DNA from: Eledone cirrhosa
Lineage: Eukaryota > Mollusca > Cephalopoda > Octopoda > Eledonidae
DNA length: 64,000 nucleotides
Assembly (NCBI GenBank): GCA_964016885.1
Contig: OZ024740.1
Span: 304,014,405 to 304,078,404, forward strand
Direction: 5' to 3'
Under the pieces are notes generated by a model. That model saw only the letters and a program-made list of their open reading frames with translations, was not told the origin of the DNA and made no database searches. The position numbers and the translations under genes were made by a program. The number at the start of each line of letters is the position of its first letter. The stretch's first letter is position 1. Below, one piece after another: positions 18,298 through 28,682 of the stretch.

Positions 18298-18659
18298 GAA
18301 GATTTGCCTTCTCATATGCATGAGTTAAAGCATACAACTTGTATACACTATTTCCACTTCCTCTTTCTATACACCCCCATGCCTTAACAATCATCATGAC
18401 CAGCACAAAAAGGAAACAACCTAATTATAGTTTGACTCAGTGTTAGAGTTATAGTATCAGTTAGAGTTAGATCTGGAGAGGAGAAGGGCTCAGGTAGGTT
18501 TTAAGAAATGTTACTTTGGCTATACAAATTCTATATTTACATACATTGTTAGTAAGAGCTTGAGTTACAGTGCAATTTATAGTGTGAGTTAGCACTATAG
18601 TTGAAGATGAAGTTTGAGCTGTGATTCGAATTTGAATTTGAATTTGATTTAATGTTAGA
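18298..18659. other. Unrecognised stretch within a LINE 3' region
   Basis: Contains a run of GAGTTAGAGTTA/AGTTAGAGTTAGA-like degenerate 6-7 bp repeats (about 18430-18620) and an (AATTTG)n motif at 18630. It lies between LINE coding sequence and LINE tail, so it is probably a later insertion or expanded 3' UTR. Confidence 0.4.
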
Positions 18660-18812
18660 ACAAGAGTCAATCGTAGGAACCAAGCCAAAACCAGTCCTGT
18701 ATGAGCAAGTCATGGTCATCAGACCTGATTTGTCTCACACTGGGGCAACTCATCTAGCCCACGCTATCATGGAACAGGGATGTTAAATGATGACAATGAT
18801 GATGATAAATCC
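18660..18812 (+). mobile_element. LINE 3' UTR and tail fragment
   Basis: AACCAAGCCAAAACCAGTCCTG, GCAAGTCATGGTCATCAGACC, GCCCACGCTATCATGGAAC and a (GATGAT)n end: the diverged tail of the LINE at 16570-18297. Confidence 0.7.
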
Positions 18813-18945
18813 AAACCTTCCTGTTACTGTGTTTTAGTAAACCATGATATTAAAATCATATAAAACTTCCTCGGAAGTAAGGGGTGTCCCTTAATCAGAT
18901 CCACACAACACATGCCAGGACAGCACATCATCTCCATCAATGGAA

Positions 18946-19035
18946 AATGAAAGACAGCCCAACATGTGACTGTCTTTCATTTCATCCCCTGACCGCTTAT
19001 TCCATCTCCTCTCTATTATTTGGGACCCGAGAATA
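18946..19035. repeat. Short hairpin and MITE-end fragment
   Basis: AAATGAAAGACAG...CTGTCTTTCATTT (18946-18983) forms a 13-bp hairpin. It is followed by CCGCTTATTCCATCTCCTCTCTATTATTTGGGACCC (18996-19030), the terminal sequence of the MITE family at 57043-57427. Confidence 0.55.
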
Positions 19036-19107
19036 CACATTCCTATGCATCCATAAATATACATATACTCAAAACATATACACATACATATACTCAATAA
19101 ACATATA

Positions 19108-19170
19108 TACGTCTAAACCCATGCTAGCGTGGAAGATAGATGTTAAATGATTGCGATGATGATGATGATA
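19108..19170 (+). mobile_element. LINE/SINE tail fragment
   Basis: CTAAACCCATGCTAGCGTGGAAG and (GATGAT)n, only the terminal 60 bp, directly followed by a Helitron 5' end. Confidence 0.75.
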
Positions 19171-19497
19171 TCTATATATATAAAGTTGTAGTTCCTGTCT
19201 GTCTGTTTGTTTGTTCACAAACTCCTCCTATGGTTTTGGAGATAGACCCCCCATAACCATATATATTCTGAAACTACATTACCCAGGGTACTTGGATAAG
19301 TATATTTCATTTTAATCAAAGGGTTCCCCGGGGGCACAAACCACTGCTGAAAATTTTTTCTTTTCGATTTATATGAAATTTAAACCATAGGTAAATGACA
19401 AGATATGATGCCTATTCACAAAATTTCAGCAAATTTCAAGAATATTAAGACACCCTAATGGGGGTTAAACCCCCTATAGTGAAAATTTTGGCCAATA

Positions 19498-19851
19498 AAT
19501 GGGACAAGATGTGTTGTAACACATGAGAACTTGATTGAAGCAACAATTATATTCGGGGCTTACAGAGGTCAAGCTCTTCTCATTCCAAGGATTCCACTTA
19601 TACCAAGTGATAGCGAGTTGCCTTTTACATTTAAGAGGCTGCAGTTCCCAGTGAGGTCATGCTTTGCTATAAGCATCAATAAGAGTTAAGGTCAAACTTT
19701 CAAAACTATTGGTATAGATCTGACAAACCCATGTTTCAGTCATGGCATGTTTTATGTGGCTGTTTCAAGGACTGGAACTTCAAAAAATCTCTACATTTTA
19801 ACCAATCAAAGAAAGATAAGAAATGTTGTTTATCCTGAAGTTCTTCATTAG
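19498..19851 (+). pseudogene. Helitron RepHel helicase C-terminus (truncated)
   Basis: The frame reads NGTRCVVTHENLIEATII, then ALLIPRIPLIPSDSELPF, then FKRLQFPVRSCFAISINKS, a TAA stop, GQTFKTIGIDLTNPCFSHG, MFYVAVSR and NVVYPEVL before its terminal stop. I recognise this as the last helicase motifs (V-VI) of the Pif1-like helicase fused to Rep in Helitron proteins, where NKSQGQ and YVALSR are usual. The stop sits where the Q of the SQGQ motif is expected, consistent with a CAA-to-TAA change. Everything N-terminal (Rep nuclease, Walker A) is absent, so this copy is non-autonomous. It identifies the family of the element at 8580-9567. Confidence 0.85.
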
Positions 19852-20127
19852 GACAAAGTATGAAATATATTTCCATGTATTTATTATGTTAAAAAAAAAA
19901 TATTAAACTTTGAATTTCTAATTTGAAAATAATGCTTTACACAAAAATGAAATGATTAAGTTTTGAATTGATATTTTGAAAAAAATTATTTACAAGAAAC
20001 AAAATAAGAAAAAGATTTAATAATGTAATTTTTTACAAAAAATAATGTTTTCCAATTTTTCATGCATTACATTTTACATTGAGTAATATTGAAATGCAGA
20101 GTTTTTCTCCATAAATTATCACATGCT

Positions 20128-20740
20128 AATCTGATCTGATCCGATTAGGATGGGAGGGGGGTGTTCCGAGGCTATAGTATCTAGAATAAGGACGGGTTGG
20201 AAGAAGTTTAGGGAGCTGCTTCCTCTGCTGACAAAGAAGGGTTTCTCCCTGTGTACGAAAGGCCGGTTATATGATGCCTGTGTGAGGAGCGCGATGCTGC
20301 ATGGTAGTGAGACATGGGCAGCAACTGCAGAGGATATGTGATGGCTGGAGAGAAATGAGGTAAGCATGCTCCGTTGGATGTGCAATGTCAATGTGCGTGA
20401 ATGACCCAGCATGAATGTGTTCAGAGAGAAACTGTGTCTGAGAGGGATAGAATGTAGTGTGCGAGAGAGGAGACTCAGGTGGTATGGACATGTGATGTGC
20501 ATGGAGGATGACCGATGGGTAAAGAAGTGCCAGGAAATGCCAGTTGAAGGAAGACGTGATAGAGGTAGACCACGAAAAACATGGGGGAGGTGGTGAGAAC
20601 AGACCTCAGATCGCTGAAGCTCACAGTGGAGATGACGAAGGACTGTGACAAGTGTAGAGATGCTGTGCTGAATAAGACTCGTCCCACCCTTGCAAGCAGG
20701 GAAAAGCGGACGTAAAATGATGATGATGATGATGATGATT
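20128..20740 (+). mobile_element. RTE-like LINE, subfamily II, 5'-truncated, inside the Helitron
   Basis: Starts in the region GGGCSEAIVSRIRTGWKKF (about 20155) and runs to the (ATG)n tail at 20717-20740. The right flank TTTAAAATCAATCATC matches the uninterrupted Helitron paralogue at 8628-8650 (opposite strand). Subfamily II differs from I in that the coding end runs directly into the tail with no long 3' UTR. Confidence 0.85.
20150..20715 (+). pseudogene. LINE subfamily II C-terminal domain, broken
   Basis: Readable parts are RTGWKKFRELLPLL, MLHGSETWAATAEDM, an in-frame stop, MNVFREKLCLRGIECSVRERRLRWYGHV.CMEDDRWVKKCQEM, GRPRKTWGR and, after a frameshift, [15 protein letters not shown] with its stop (TAA 20713-20715) inside the GGACGTAAAATGATG tail. 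The last 45 bp are therefore both coding and 3' tail, and they match the tail of the short-tail SINEs. No RT or endonuclease. Confidence 0.8.
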
Positions 20741-20889
20741 TAAAATCAATCATCATTTTCTTACAAAAAAAAATGTGTGAAACGCAACAAGGCACAGGTA
20801 ATTTGGCTAGTACTCAATAAACACATACATATACTCAAAACATACACATACATATACAATTCACAGATTACTTTTTTCACTCCACCACA

Positions 20890-20992
20890 GCTTAAACAGT
20901 TCTTCTTCTTCTTCTTCTTTTTCTCCTCCTCCTCCTCCTTCGCCCACTTATTCCCAAGTGGGTCGTTGGGCAGAGTCCTAAATTACATCCTA
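20890..20992 (-). mobile_element. LINE 3' terminus with (AAG)n tail
   Basis: (CTT)n followed by TTCGCCCACTTATTCCCAAG and GGGCAGAGTCCTAAA is antisense to the 3' end of a LINE family whose other pieces are at 27190-27285, 52615-52750 and 53595-53845. That family ends in an (AAG)n-like tail. Confidence 0.55.
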
Positions 20993-21132
20993 TTTTCTTA
21001 AATAAAGTTTATATTTGGGTAGTCCATTATATACAAAAAGACAGGATGATCAGAGAAAACCTGGGGCTCAACAACTACTACTGTAACAAGCTATTAAGGA
21101 AACCTCTGTGGTTGCTTGGATCTGCTTTAACC

Positions 21133-21223
21133 CTTAATGAAATACTACTACTACTACTACTACAACTACAACAACTACAACAACAACAACAACAGCAGCA
21201 GCAGCAGCAACACAACAACAACA

Positions 21224-21260
<37 letters not shown>

Positions 21261-21276
21261 ACGCTGCTGCTGCTGT

Positions 21277-21321
<45 letters not shown>

Positions 21322-21330
21322 CACTACCAT

Positions 21331-21419
<89 letters not shown>

Positions 21420-21420
21420 A
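21133..21420. repeat. (ACT)n/(CAA)n/(GCA)n trinucleotide array
   Basis: About 290 bp of mostly ACT repeats with CAA and CAG interruptions. The homopolymeric Ser/Thr/Tyr/Val frames here are artefacts. Confidence 0.95.
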
Positions 21421-21534
21421 AACAGCATTCCAATCAATCATTGTCTTCTCCATCTTGTATAAACAAACATATGCTGCTATTGCTATGGGCAACTGTCTAT
21501 TTCAGAAAACAAAAGAATTGTAATAAAGTGAGGC

Positions 21535-21654
21535 ATATGTTCAATAAGTAATGAGAAAATTTCAGGAGAGACATTTATTTCATAAGCTTACAAAACATTG
21601 TCTCCTTCAAAATAATTGTTTCTACTTTAGGCACCAGTGCATTACTGGTACTTT
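21535..21654 (-). mobile_element. SINE and possible mariner-end fragment, cut by a gap
   Basis: TTGTTTCTACTTTAGGCACC...CATTACTGGTACTTT (21617-21654) is the antisense 3' end of the second SINE type (compare 46184-46374) and runs into N. The preceding ATGTTCAATAAGTAATGAGA...ACAAAACATTGTCTCCTTC resembles a mariner-type terminus, a weak call. Confidence 0.45.
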
Positions 21655-21854
21655 NNNNNNNNNNNNNNNNNNNNNNNNNNNNNNNNNNNNNNNNNNNNNN
21701 NNNNNNNNNNNNNNNNNNNNNNNNNNNNNNNNNNNNNNNNNNNNNNNNNNNNNNNNNNNNNNNNNNNNNNNNNNNNNNNNNNNNNNNNNNNNNNNNNNNN
21801 NNNNNNNNNNNNNNNNNNNNNNNNNNNNNNNNNNNNNNNNNNNNNNNNNNNNNN
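21655..21854. other. Assembly gap (200 N)
   Basis: Exactly 200 N, a conventional placeholder length, so the true distance is unknown. It separates a SINE fragment from a LINE fragment. Confidence 0.98.
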
Positions 21855-22845
21855 CTAATGGTCTGGAGAACTATAATAAACAGGAGTTGGCTGAAGACTG
21901 AGCTTTGATGAACACCTATGTGCACATTGAATTCCTCTCTAAACTCATTACCTAATACCATTTTACTGAAAACTGTTCTGTACATGGCTTTAACAGCTCA
22001 CACAAGCCATTCTTTTACACCTAATTTTATTAGGGCCACCAGATGACAGATTGTGGTGTTCTGTCAAAGGCCTTCTCCAGATCCACAAAAGCTAGATATA
22101 GTGGCTTATAATTATCTAAGAACTTCTCTTGTAGTTATCTTACTAAGAAGAAGGCATCTGTAGTGCTCCTCCCTGGCACAAAACCAAACTGCATCTCAAC
22201 TAATTTAACTCTTACCCGAATTAGCTGTGCTAGAATTCTTTGTCAGTTTTATAACTTGGTCATTTTTAGAGCATCACCTTTTCCCTTGTAACAATTAATG
22301 AATATACTACTATTCCAGTCATTAGGTATGACCCTATCACGTATTACCTGAATGATTATATCGGCAACTAGTTTGACTCCTACTTCTCCCGAATATTTCA
22401 GCATCGCAGTGACTTTCTTTGATGGACTGATGACTTTACTTCTTTTCATCTCCTTCATTGATTGTTTGACCCTATAACTATCAATTTTAATAGCTGGTCT
22501 CTCTGATGCATCAGCTGGGGTAGTCTCTCTTTCACCCACTCATTCTCTCATAGTAACATTTCCAGGTTTCTATCATTTGAGCATCAGTGATGCTAAGAGC
22601 ACCAGTGTCATTACAAACACATTTTCCCCAACAACATCCTGGTTTTCACTGACACTCTGTTTAGCAATATAGAACACTTTGCATCTCTGATACAAGACAT
22701 TGGTAATCCTCCTAAGTTCAGCTTCTTTGAATGTCGTGTATACCTGTCATTTTGATTCTCTTTTAGCTACCCGGTACAGATTTTTTTACCCTCATTTTTC
22801 CAGTTTTTTCATGCCTGTCTCTTGGCTTTAATAGCTCTATCTAAA
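21855..22845 (-). pseudogene. RTE-like LINE pseudogene (linker and RT N-terminal half)
   Basis: Antisense. From right to left the linker is about 22840-22560 (GALSITDAQMIETWKCYYERM). RT entry is VKQSMKEMKRSKVISPSKK and [21 protein letters not shown] at 22539-22260. Then come FGFVPG...DAFFL, YLAFVDLEKAF equivalents at about 22190-22070 and VGVHQSSVFSQLLFIIVLQ at 21930-21860, where the gap cuts it. Stops and frameshifts are numerous. It is diverged from subfamilies I-III and therefore older. Confidence 0.8.
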
Positions 22846-23375
22846 CTTTGTGCATGTATATACACATGTATATTCATGTGCACATGAATATACATGTGTA
22901 TATACACGCGCAAAATCTGCTCTACCTATTATACTTCAATACCCACATATACCCACACTCAAAAGTATAGGGCCGATGCTTATATATACACCCATCATCT
23001 CACAAATCACAACAAACTATATTTTTTGTCACATCACCAGTCTGAAGAGCAGATCGATAATGGAGTTGGGTCCATAACTCCTATGGGTGACCCTGAGCCA
23101 ATCCTCTGTGAAACGTGTGTAACAGGTCAATACACAATAAAAATCTAATACATGTAAACGAAACTTCATTGTTTTTTTAAAACAAAGATAATTACAAACT
23201 AAACGTCAATACTAGAACCAAGACATCATCTATAATTCCTACCTAAGACATCATCCATATTTCCTGACACAAACTCCATAAACCCAACCACCAACCTGCT
23301 CTAAATATGAGTGTTGGGGAGACAGACTTTTTCAAGCTGCAGCTGTCATATTACACATTTTCTGTATAAGAATAG
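22846..23375. other. Unrecognised stretch
   Basis: Short TATACACATGTATA palindromic microsatellite at 22855-22910, otherwise non-coding AT-rich sequence without a match in the window. Confidence 0.45.
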
Positions 23376-23613
23376 ACAATACAGCCCACCCTGTAAAATG
23401 GACGTGTAAAAGACATGGCAAAAAGCACCCAGCACACACTGTCAATATGATTGGCATTAGGAAGGGAATCCAGTCATAGAAAACCAGCCAACAAACACTC
23501 CTATATGAACGAGACATGGTCACCCAATCCAACTTGCCTCTAAATGGGACAAACCCATCTAACCCATGCTAGCGTGGAAGATGGACGTTAATCGATGATG
23601 ATGATGATGAATA
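23376..23613 (+). mobile_element. LINE 3' UTR and tail fragment
   Basis: CAGCCCACCCTGTAAAATGGACG, CACTGTCAATATGATTGGCATTAGG, CCCATGCTAGCGTGGAAGATGG and (GAT)n. Coding sequence is not present. Confidence 0.8.
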
Positions 23614-23894
23614 AACAATGTCTGTTATTATCTGCAGTGACTAAAACCCCATTGCGAAATAATCGACATCAATAAGACCCATTCCTGTGACTAACAGATA
23701 AAAATTATTTAAACACTAGAGTGCTATCCTACCTAACAAACTGACATCTCTACAATCATCGTTAGTCCTAAATAAATCCATTCGGAACCATTTGATATTG
23801 CAAAGACTTATTAAATGCATAAAACATAACCTATTTTAAAAAATTTAATATATTTACATTTTTATTGTGTACTTCACTAAATCACATACACTAT

Positions 23895-24095
23895 ATATCA
23901 TCATCACCGTTAAACGTCTATTTTTTCATGCTTGCATGGGTTAGACAGATCTTTCTAATGCTCACATGGATTAGACAAGTTGTCATGTTCTGAAGTTAGA
24001 CTGATCGGGTGACCATTTTCGCATGGTTTTTACAGCTGGATGCTCTTCCTAACACCAACCACTTTACAGAGTGTACTAGGAGCATTTTATCATGA
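23895..24095 (-). mobile_element. LINE 3' UTR and tail fragment
   Basis: ATCATCATCACCGTTAAACG, GCTTGCATGGGTTAGAC (partly duplicated at 23950-23975) and CAGCTGGATGCTCTTCCTAACACC. Antisense tail of the main LINE, diverged. Confidence 0.75.
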
Positions 24096-25049
24096 TAGAT
24101 TATGATATCTACTTTTTTTCCCCACTTTCTATCTATATACACATATGGGTATGGTTGATTTAGTTTTGCATCTTTGTATCTTCGTTCTATTTTTATGCCC
24201 TATATATAAAAGTACACAACTTTAACTCAAGCAGAGGAAGATTAGATTTAGCCACAGCCGGCTATAGTCAGCTGGCTACCAAACTTAGTTCTTCTCTCTC
24301 TCTCTCCCTCCCTCTTTTACATTTTTCTGCCCCAACACACACATATACGATAGCTACATAAACATTCACACAAACACACAGAGACATATATTGCCCAGTA
24401 TATACTCACACATAATGAAACATTCCTCCACCAGAAATATACTGTCAAATATTTCTTGTACTAATATGTATCATGCTAATATTTCTATGAATATTTGTTT
24501 GTAAACGAACTCTGTCACTTTCTAATACATTACAATGAGATAATCTAAACTAGCTTCTCAACAATGTTGTAACAATGCACTATTGATCTCTACCATTGAT
24601 CTATCATGATTGATTTAGCAGGAAATAAAATACTTGTCTCATAAAACTCCTATACCAAGCCTTTTTTGTATTATTTTATACCAAGCCTCTTTCAAGCTTC
24701 CTTGGAAATTCTGCTGTTAAATATATATCAACCTTATTCATTTTCCTCCATTTTTTTCATTTGTAAAATTCTGCCACAGTTACAGTGGTTATGCTTGTAG
24801 ATAAACAAATTTTATTTAAAAGAACTGTTTGAGGCCATCTTTGAATCTATGAGCCATATCTTCCATGGTATCAATGTTAATATAATTAATTGTTTGAAGA
24901 TGATGAAGTTTTAGAATGAGTTGTGTAGAGCATCAGACAAAATGTTTTTTGGCATTTAATTATGTCTCTTTACATTCTGAATTCAAATCTACCAGGGACA
25001 GCTGTAGGAATGCAATTTCATGCAAGCAGAGGTACCAAGCTAACACATG
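24096..25049. other. Nothing recognised
   Basis: AT-rich non-coding DNA with a CT-rich patch at 24293-24318 and a CA-rich patch at 24335-24410. No open frame with family resemblance and no repeat match. Confidence 0.5.
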
Positions 25050-25990
25050 ACTGAGATCTGTCATCATTCGTAATCTGCTGTTTGTGGATCATGCAGCCAA
25101 GGAAACTCAGGAATTTATAAACCATTTCTCAATCACTAGCAAAGCTTTCAAGCTTACTGCCAGCATAGAGAAGACTGAAGTTGTCTATCAACCCCCTCCA
25201 GACCCAAATAAGAGATGTCAAACACGAGCTATCAGTTCACTAGTTTCCGTCAACTCCCATTAAGACATAAAGGAAGAATCTCAAATATGTTAAGTCATTT
25301 ACATATTAGGGCAGTCCATCGAAGTGCCAAAGCTTCTAGTACATTTGGTAAACTTTGTCATCATCTCTGGAATGAGAGGGGCATAAACTGGAAACCAAAA
25401 TTAAAGTTTACAAAGCCATTGTTCTCTCACTACTCTTTTATATGGATCTGAGTCCTAGACTCTGTATTAACATACATAAATCAGCTAGATGAGTTCCACA
25501 AAGATTGCCTTTCTATAATTTCATTTCAAATGCTGATCTTTTCATGAAATGCAGAATTGGAGGTATTGAAACTTTCCTCATGTAATTCCTATTACATTAG
25601 AATGAATGACGATCAAATACCTAAGGTTCTTACATACAGTCAGCTTCACAGTAGTAAAAGGAATGTAAGAAAGTCATGGCTTGAGTAGAAGGACAAGCTG
25701 AAGAGTAATCTTGAAGCTGTTGGTATAAATTTTAAGACTTTTAAGAATTTTAAGACTTTTGACACTGGCTGAAAGAAGTGGAGAGTGAGTTGTTATAGTA
25801 GCATTAAAACTTTTGAATCTATCCATCTCCAACAGTTTAGTGAGGCAATAGTGAGAACTAAAGCATCCACACTAGTACCAGCTACCTTGTCTCATAACTC
25901 ACATTTTTGCACTCTATGTTGTCATGATTGTATGTCTTTGATGGGACATAAGTGTCACATCAGAGATAGAGAGACATCTGTCAACTGACT
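25050..25990 (+). pseudogene. Third LINE family: RT C-terminal half with C2H2-like finger, decayed
   Basis: Plus-strand segments begin with TRDLSSFVIRNLLFVDHAAKE (position of the FADD box, both Asp of the pair disturbed) and FKLTASIEKTEVVYQPPPD at 25050-25215. Next are AVHRSAKASSTFGKLCHHLWNERGI (25310-25400), LDEFHKDCLS, RMNDDQIPKVLTY (about 25600-25635) and KKWRVSCYSSIKTFE. The end is ASTLVPATLSHNSHFCTLC and CMSLMGHKCHIR with stop at 25986-25988, a cysteine/histidine cluster like the C2H2 finger that closes many jockey/CR1/RTE-like proteins. Several stops interrupt it. The N-terminal half of RT and the endonuclease are missing. Confidence 0.75.
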
Positions 25991-26118
25991 AAACTAAAGC
26001 TGATAGACACTCATACATCAAGATCGATGGGAGAGTCCATCATATATACATATATTCAATATGTATTATCAATGTATTCTTACACTGTATCTGTCTATTC
26101 TGTATTATTTATGCACAT

Positions 26119-26312
26119 CAGTGGATTGGCAGTATCAGTAGAGGGTTGGACGCCATGCTTTGCAGCATAGAGTTACGGCTTTTTACGATCTGAGTTCAAA
26201 TCCCGCCGAGGTTAACTTTGCCTTCCATTTTTACGGGGTTGATAAAATAAAGTACCAGTAATGCACTGGGATAAATGCTGTGCCAAAAGTAGAAACAATT
26301 ATTTATACTCAT
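26119..26312 (+). mobile_element. tRNA-derived SINE, second type (OR2-like)
   Basis: The head GTGGATTGGCAGTATCAGTAG...CTGAGTTCAAATCCCGCC holds a B box (GAGTTCAAATCC). The body is GAGGTTAACTTTGCC...ACGGGGTTGATAAAATAAAGTACCAGTAATGCACTGG and the 3' end is GCCAAAAGTAGAAACAATTA. It resembles tRNA-derived SINEs known from octopus; the family name is from memory. Other copies lie at 46184-46374, 56328-56470 and 63196-63400. Confidence 0.85.
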
Positions 26313-26687
26313 AGTATGCTGGGAATTAAACATATGACATATTTTATAAAACAATGTCTGAGATAAACTGTCAGAAAAAAAAAGACAAAATTCTGATTGG
26401 TCATGGTTGAAACTTTTAATCATAGGTCTTCTGTATCAGGGTTAATCTGAGGCTAAATAACAGCAACAACAATGTTGAATTCTTTACATAAAATTTTCAT
26501 TATTATGAAGTTATTATTGTTATTTAACCCTAGGTCAGTGTCAATAGAAGAGTGTTGTGATTTTAGCTAGGATCATCCCATCTTTTTATTTTCCATACAT
26601 CTACAACTGTATTACTCAATGTGTCTTTTTATTTTTTCTGATGATGAGGTGTAATTTCAGGATTATCAACTACTATTTCTAACAAGC
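26313..26687. other. Nothing recognised
   Basis: AT-rich non-coding sequence. Confidence 0.45.
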
Positions 26688-26815
26688 CAAACAGTGAGTT
26701 AGTGAAATTGTTAGAGTATTCGATGAAATGCCTTGTGGCATTTGTTCTGAGTTCAAATCCTAGTGTGTGTTACTTGCCTTTATCAGATTCCACTTTGTTG
26801 CAAACATTCAGACCA
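26688..26815 (+). mobile_element. tRNA-SINE head fragment
   Basis: GTTAGTGAAATTGTTAGAGTATTCG (A-box-like) and TGTTCTGAGTTCAAATCC (B box) followed by TACTTGCC, TTATCAGATTCCACTTTG. Diverged relative of the second SINE type. Confidence 0.6.
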
Positions 26816-27189
26816 GGTTAGGTTTTTTTTTTTTCTGGTGGCTTTATATGGAGGGAGAGGTTATGTTGATGACCTTTGAAGGTAGTCCAACACCAATGTG
26901 ATTCCTGTTAAGGTTCAGTTTAATGTTGATGTTCAATGCTGCAGGTCAACTCCTACAGGAAGGACATGTGCAGAGAGAACATTGAGTATTCTAGAAGATG
27001 TTTTCCTTCTTCCTTCTCTCTTATCACCCTCAGAGGCTCTGGAAGAGTAATTGGCACTACACTTCCTTCTTCAAATAAACAATAAAAAGAAGTATTGTAT
27101 ACTTCTGTGACCATGTCACTGCCAATTCCATTGCATCTGTTGAAAGTCTCATGATATTTTTATCATGTTTATAAGTCTCATGATATTTT
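26816..27189. other. Nothing recognised
   Basis: Non-coding. Contains a short direct repeat of GTCTCATGATATTTTTATC at about 27148 and 27176. Confidence 0.45.
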
Positions 27190-27285
27190 TATCTTCTTCT
27201 TCTTCTTCTTCTTCTGCTTGAGGGGCTGTGAGGACAGAGTCCTCAAACACTCCTTCCAATGGGTCTTGTCAGAAGCAATTACATT
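27190..27285 (-). mobile_element. LINE 3' terminus with (AAG)n tail
   Basis: (TTC)n at 27192-27213, then antisense coding for TRPIGRSV.GLCPHSPSSR-type residues (ACAGAGTCCTCAAACACTCC). Matches 52660-52700 and 53795-53820. Confidence 0.65.
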
Positions 27286-27723
27286 TCCATTTAAACATAA
27301 GAATAGTTAATGTCTTTTGCCTCAGTTATACAAACATCAATTATTTGAATTTCAGATGATCTAAATAAAGTCTCCGTGTTCTATGAATATCTAATTCACC
27401 ATACTGTTTGTGATCTGAACTCAAGAATAATACTGATGCTATCATTTTGTCTTTTATTCACAATGATTCAAAGTGAATTTGAATAATTGAATATGTAAAA
27501 ATGATAGATACATTAAAGAGGTGTTATTAGCACTAGTGTGATAACTGTGTTTTGTTCACAGTTATCAAAAGTACCACATGTCAGCCTACTGTGTCTTTTG
27601 TACACAGTTATTAAACATATCAAACCCCTGCCTGTTTACTAGTCTATAAATATAATATTTTGAACACAACAATGACTGAAATGATGAAGGATCTAAAAGC
27701 AGGGCAAAATCATTGGTGTCTTC
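27286..27723. other. Nothing recognised
   Basis: AT-rich non-coding sequence with a short inverted GTGATAACTGTGTTTTGTTCACAGTTATCA motif at 27537-27568, a hairpin of about 10 bp. Confidence 0.45.
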
Positions 27724-28133
27724 TATTATTTGGGACCTGACAGTCCCAAATAATAGGAGTTGGTGGGGCTGGAATAAGCGAGAGATTTGAGAAATCAGTA
27801 ATTTTTCTAGCTTGTCTCCATTGATTTTTTAAAAAAACAGAATTAGTCATTTAGTTTACATATTGAAACCCCAACCCATCCTATTTATTTTATAATGTCT
27901 GGGATTTCTAGTAATGTACTTTTTTTGTCTTGTACAATGTTTTTTAATGTTTGAAGAAAATTAATTATCGCAGGAATGCTACCACTTAAAATAAAATTTT
28001 GCCAGAGATAGATTAGCCAAATTTAATAAGTGTGTGTGGGGTGGGTGAATGTGGGGTGGGGTGGAAAAATCTGAAAAATCAATAAGCGGTGGGGAGACGA
28101 TTAGTCAAGGCCTGAAAGTACTCTAATACTTTG
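27724..28133 (+). mobile_element. MITE (about 390 bp family), diverged
   Basis: Shares CCCAAATAATAGGAG, TTTTCTAG.TTGTCTCC, CCCAACCCATC.TATTTATTTTATA, GGAATGCTACCACTTAAAATAAA and AAAAATCTGAAAAA.CAATAAGCGG with 57043-57427, 60794-61146 and 63855-64000. The left end carries an inverted duplication (CTATTATTTGGGACCTGACAGTCCCAAATAATAG, 27724-27757). Confidence 0.75.
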
Positions 28134-28399
28134 TTCTGAGTACTTATCTGTTACAAGTAATTGAGTTTGTTGCTATGTCTAAAATAAAAATATTGACAAC
28201 CGAATGAAGATTTTGAAATGTCTGGATTGTGGTGAAAAGACACCAGATATTTCACAAGAGTACAAGAGTACACCTTCATAGAACTCATAAAATGTTTGTA
28301 AATACATTTTATGTAATTATGTTCAGTATTGCTTCTGTGGTTTACAATCAGTTAACAATGAGAGTCACTATTGTTTATATTGATGCACAATGTAAATAT
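28134..28399. other. Nothing recognised
   Basis: AT-rich spacer between a MITE and a LINE fragment. Confidence 0.45.
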
Positions 28400-28636
28400 G
28401 AGAGAAAAACAGAGCATGGATGAACTGAGGAAGAAGCTGTGTTTAAGAGGAATCTGAGTTGGCGAGGAGGCGAGAAGACTGCATTGGTACGGACATGAGA
28501 TACACATGGATAATGATAATTGGGTGAAGAAGTGCCAGGAAATGCAAGTACATGGAAGCTGCAGTAGAGGTAGCCAAAGAAAGACTTGGGCAGAAGTGGT
28601 GAGAGCTGACCTCAAATCGCTGAGACTCACTGCTAA
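28400..28636 (+). pseudogene. LINE C-terminal fragment (plus strand), cut at both ends
   Basis: Reads MDELRKKLCLRG, RRLHWYGHE, MDNDNWVKKCQEM, RKTWAEVVRADLKSLRLT, the subfamily II C-terminal domain. It stops inside LKLTVEMTKD-equivalent sequence at 28636, where an antisense LINE begins. Confidence 0.75.
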
Positions 28637-28682
28637 TTTGATCACCCAGGTAATAGAAATATCTACTACTTCTACAGAGCTC

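Larger units (their letters stand above)
19171..20810 (+). mobile_element. Helitron with helicase remnant, interrupted by a LINE
   Basis: 5' end TCTATATATATAAAGTTG at 19171 and 3' end GGTAATTTGGCTAG (CTAG 20807-20810), with A before and T after, fits Helitron insertion between A and T. The left and right flanks are both ATACTCAATAAACA/CATACATATAC repeats. It carries the GGTTATGGGGGGTCTATC-type block, one 160-bp unit like those at 8832-9400, a helicase fragment, and a 3' region split at about 20130 by a LINE. A pre-insertion version of that split exists at 8620-8660. Confidence 0.85.

Noticed and set aside
21134..21523. Poly-Ser, poly-Val and poly-Thr frames
   Set aside because: Translation of an (ACT)n/(CAA)n array, present in several frames on both strands.
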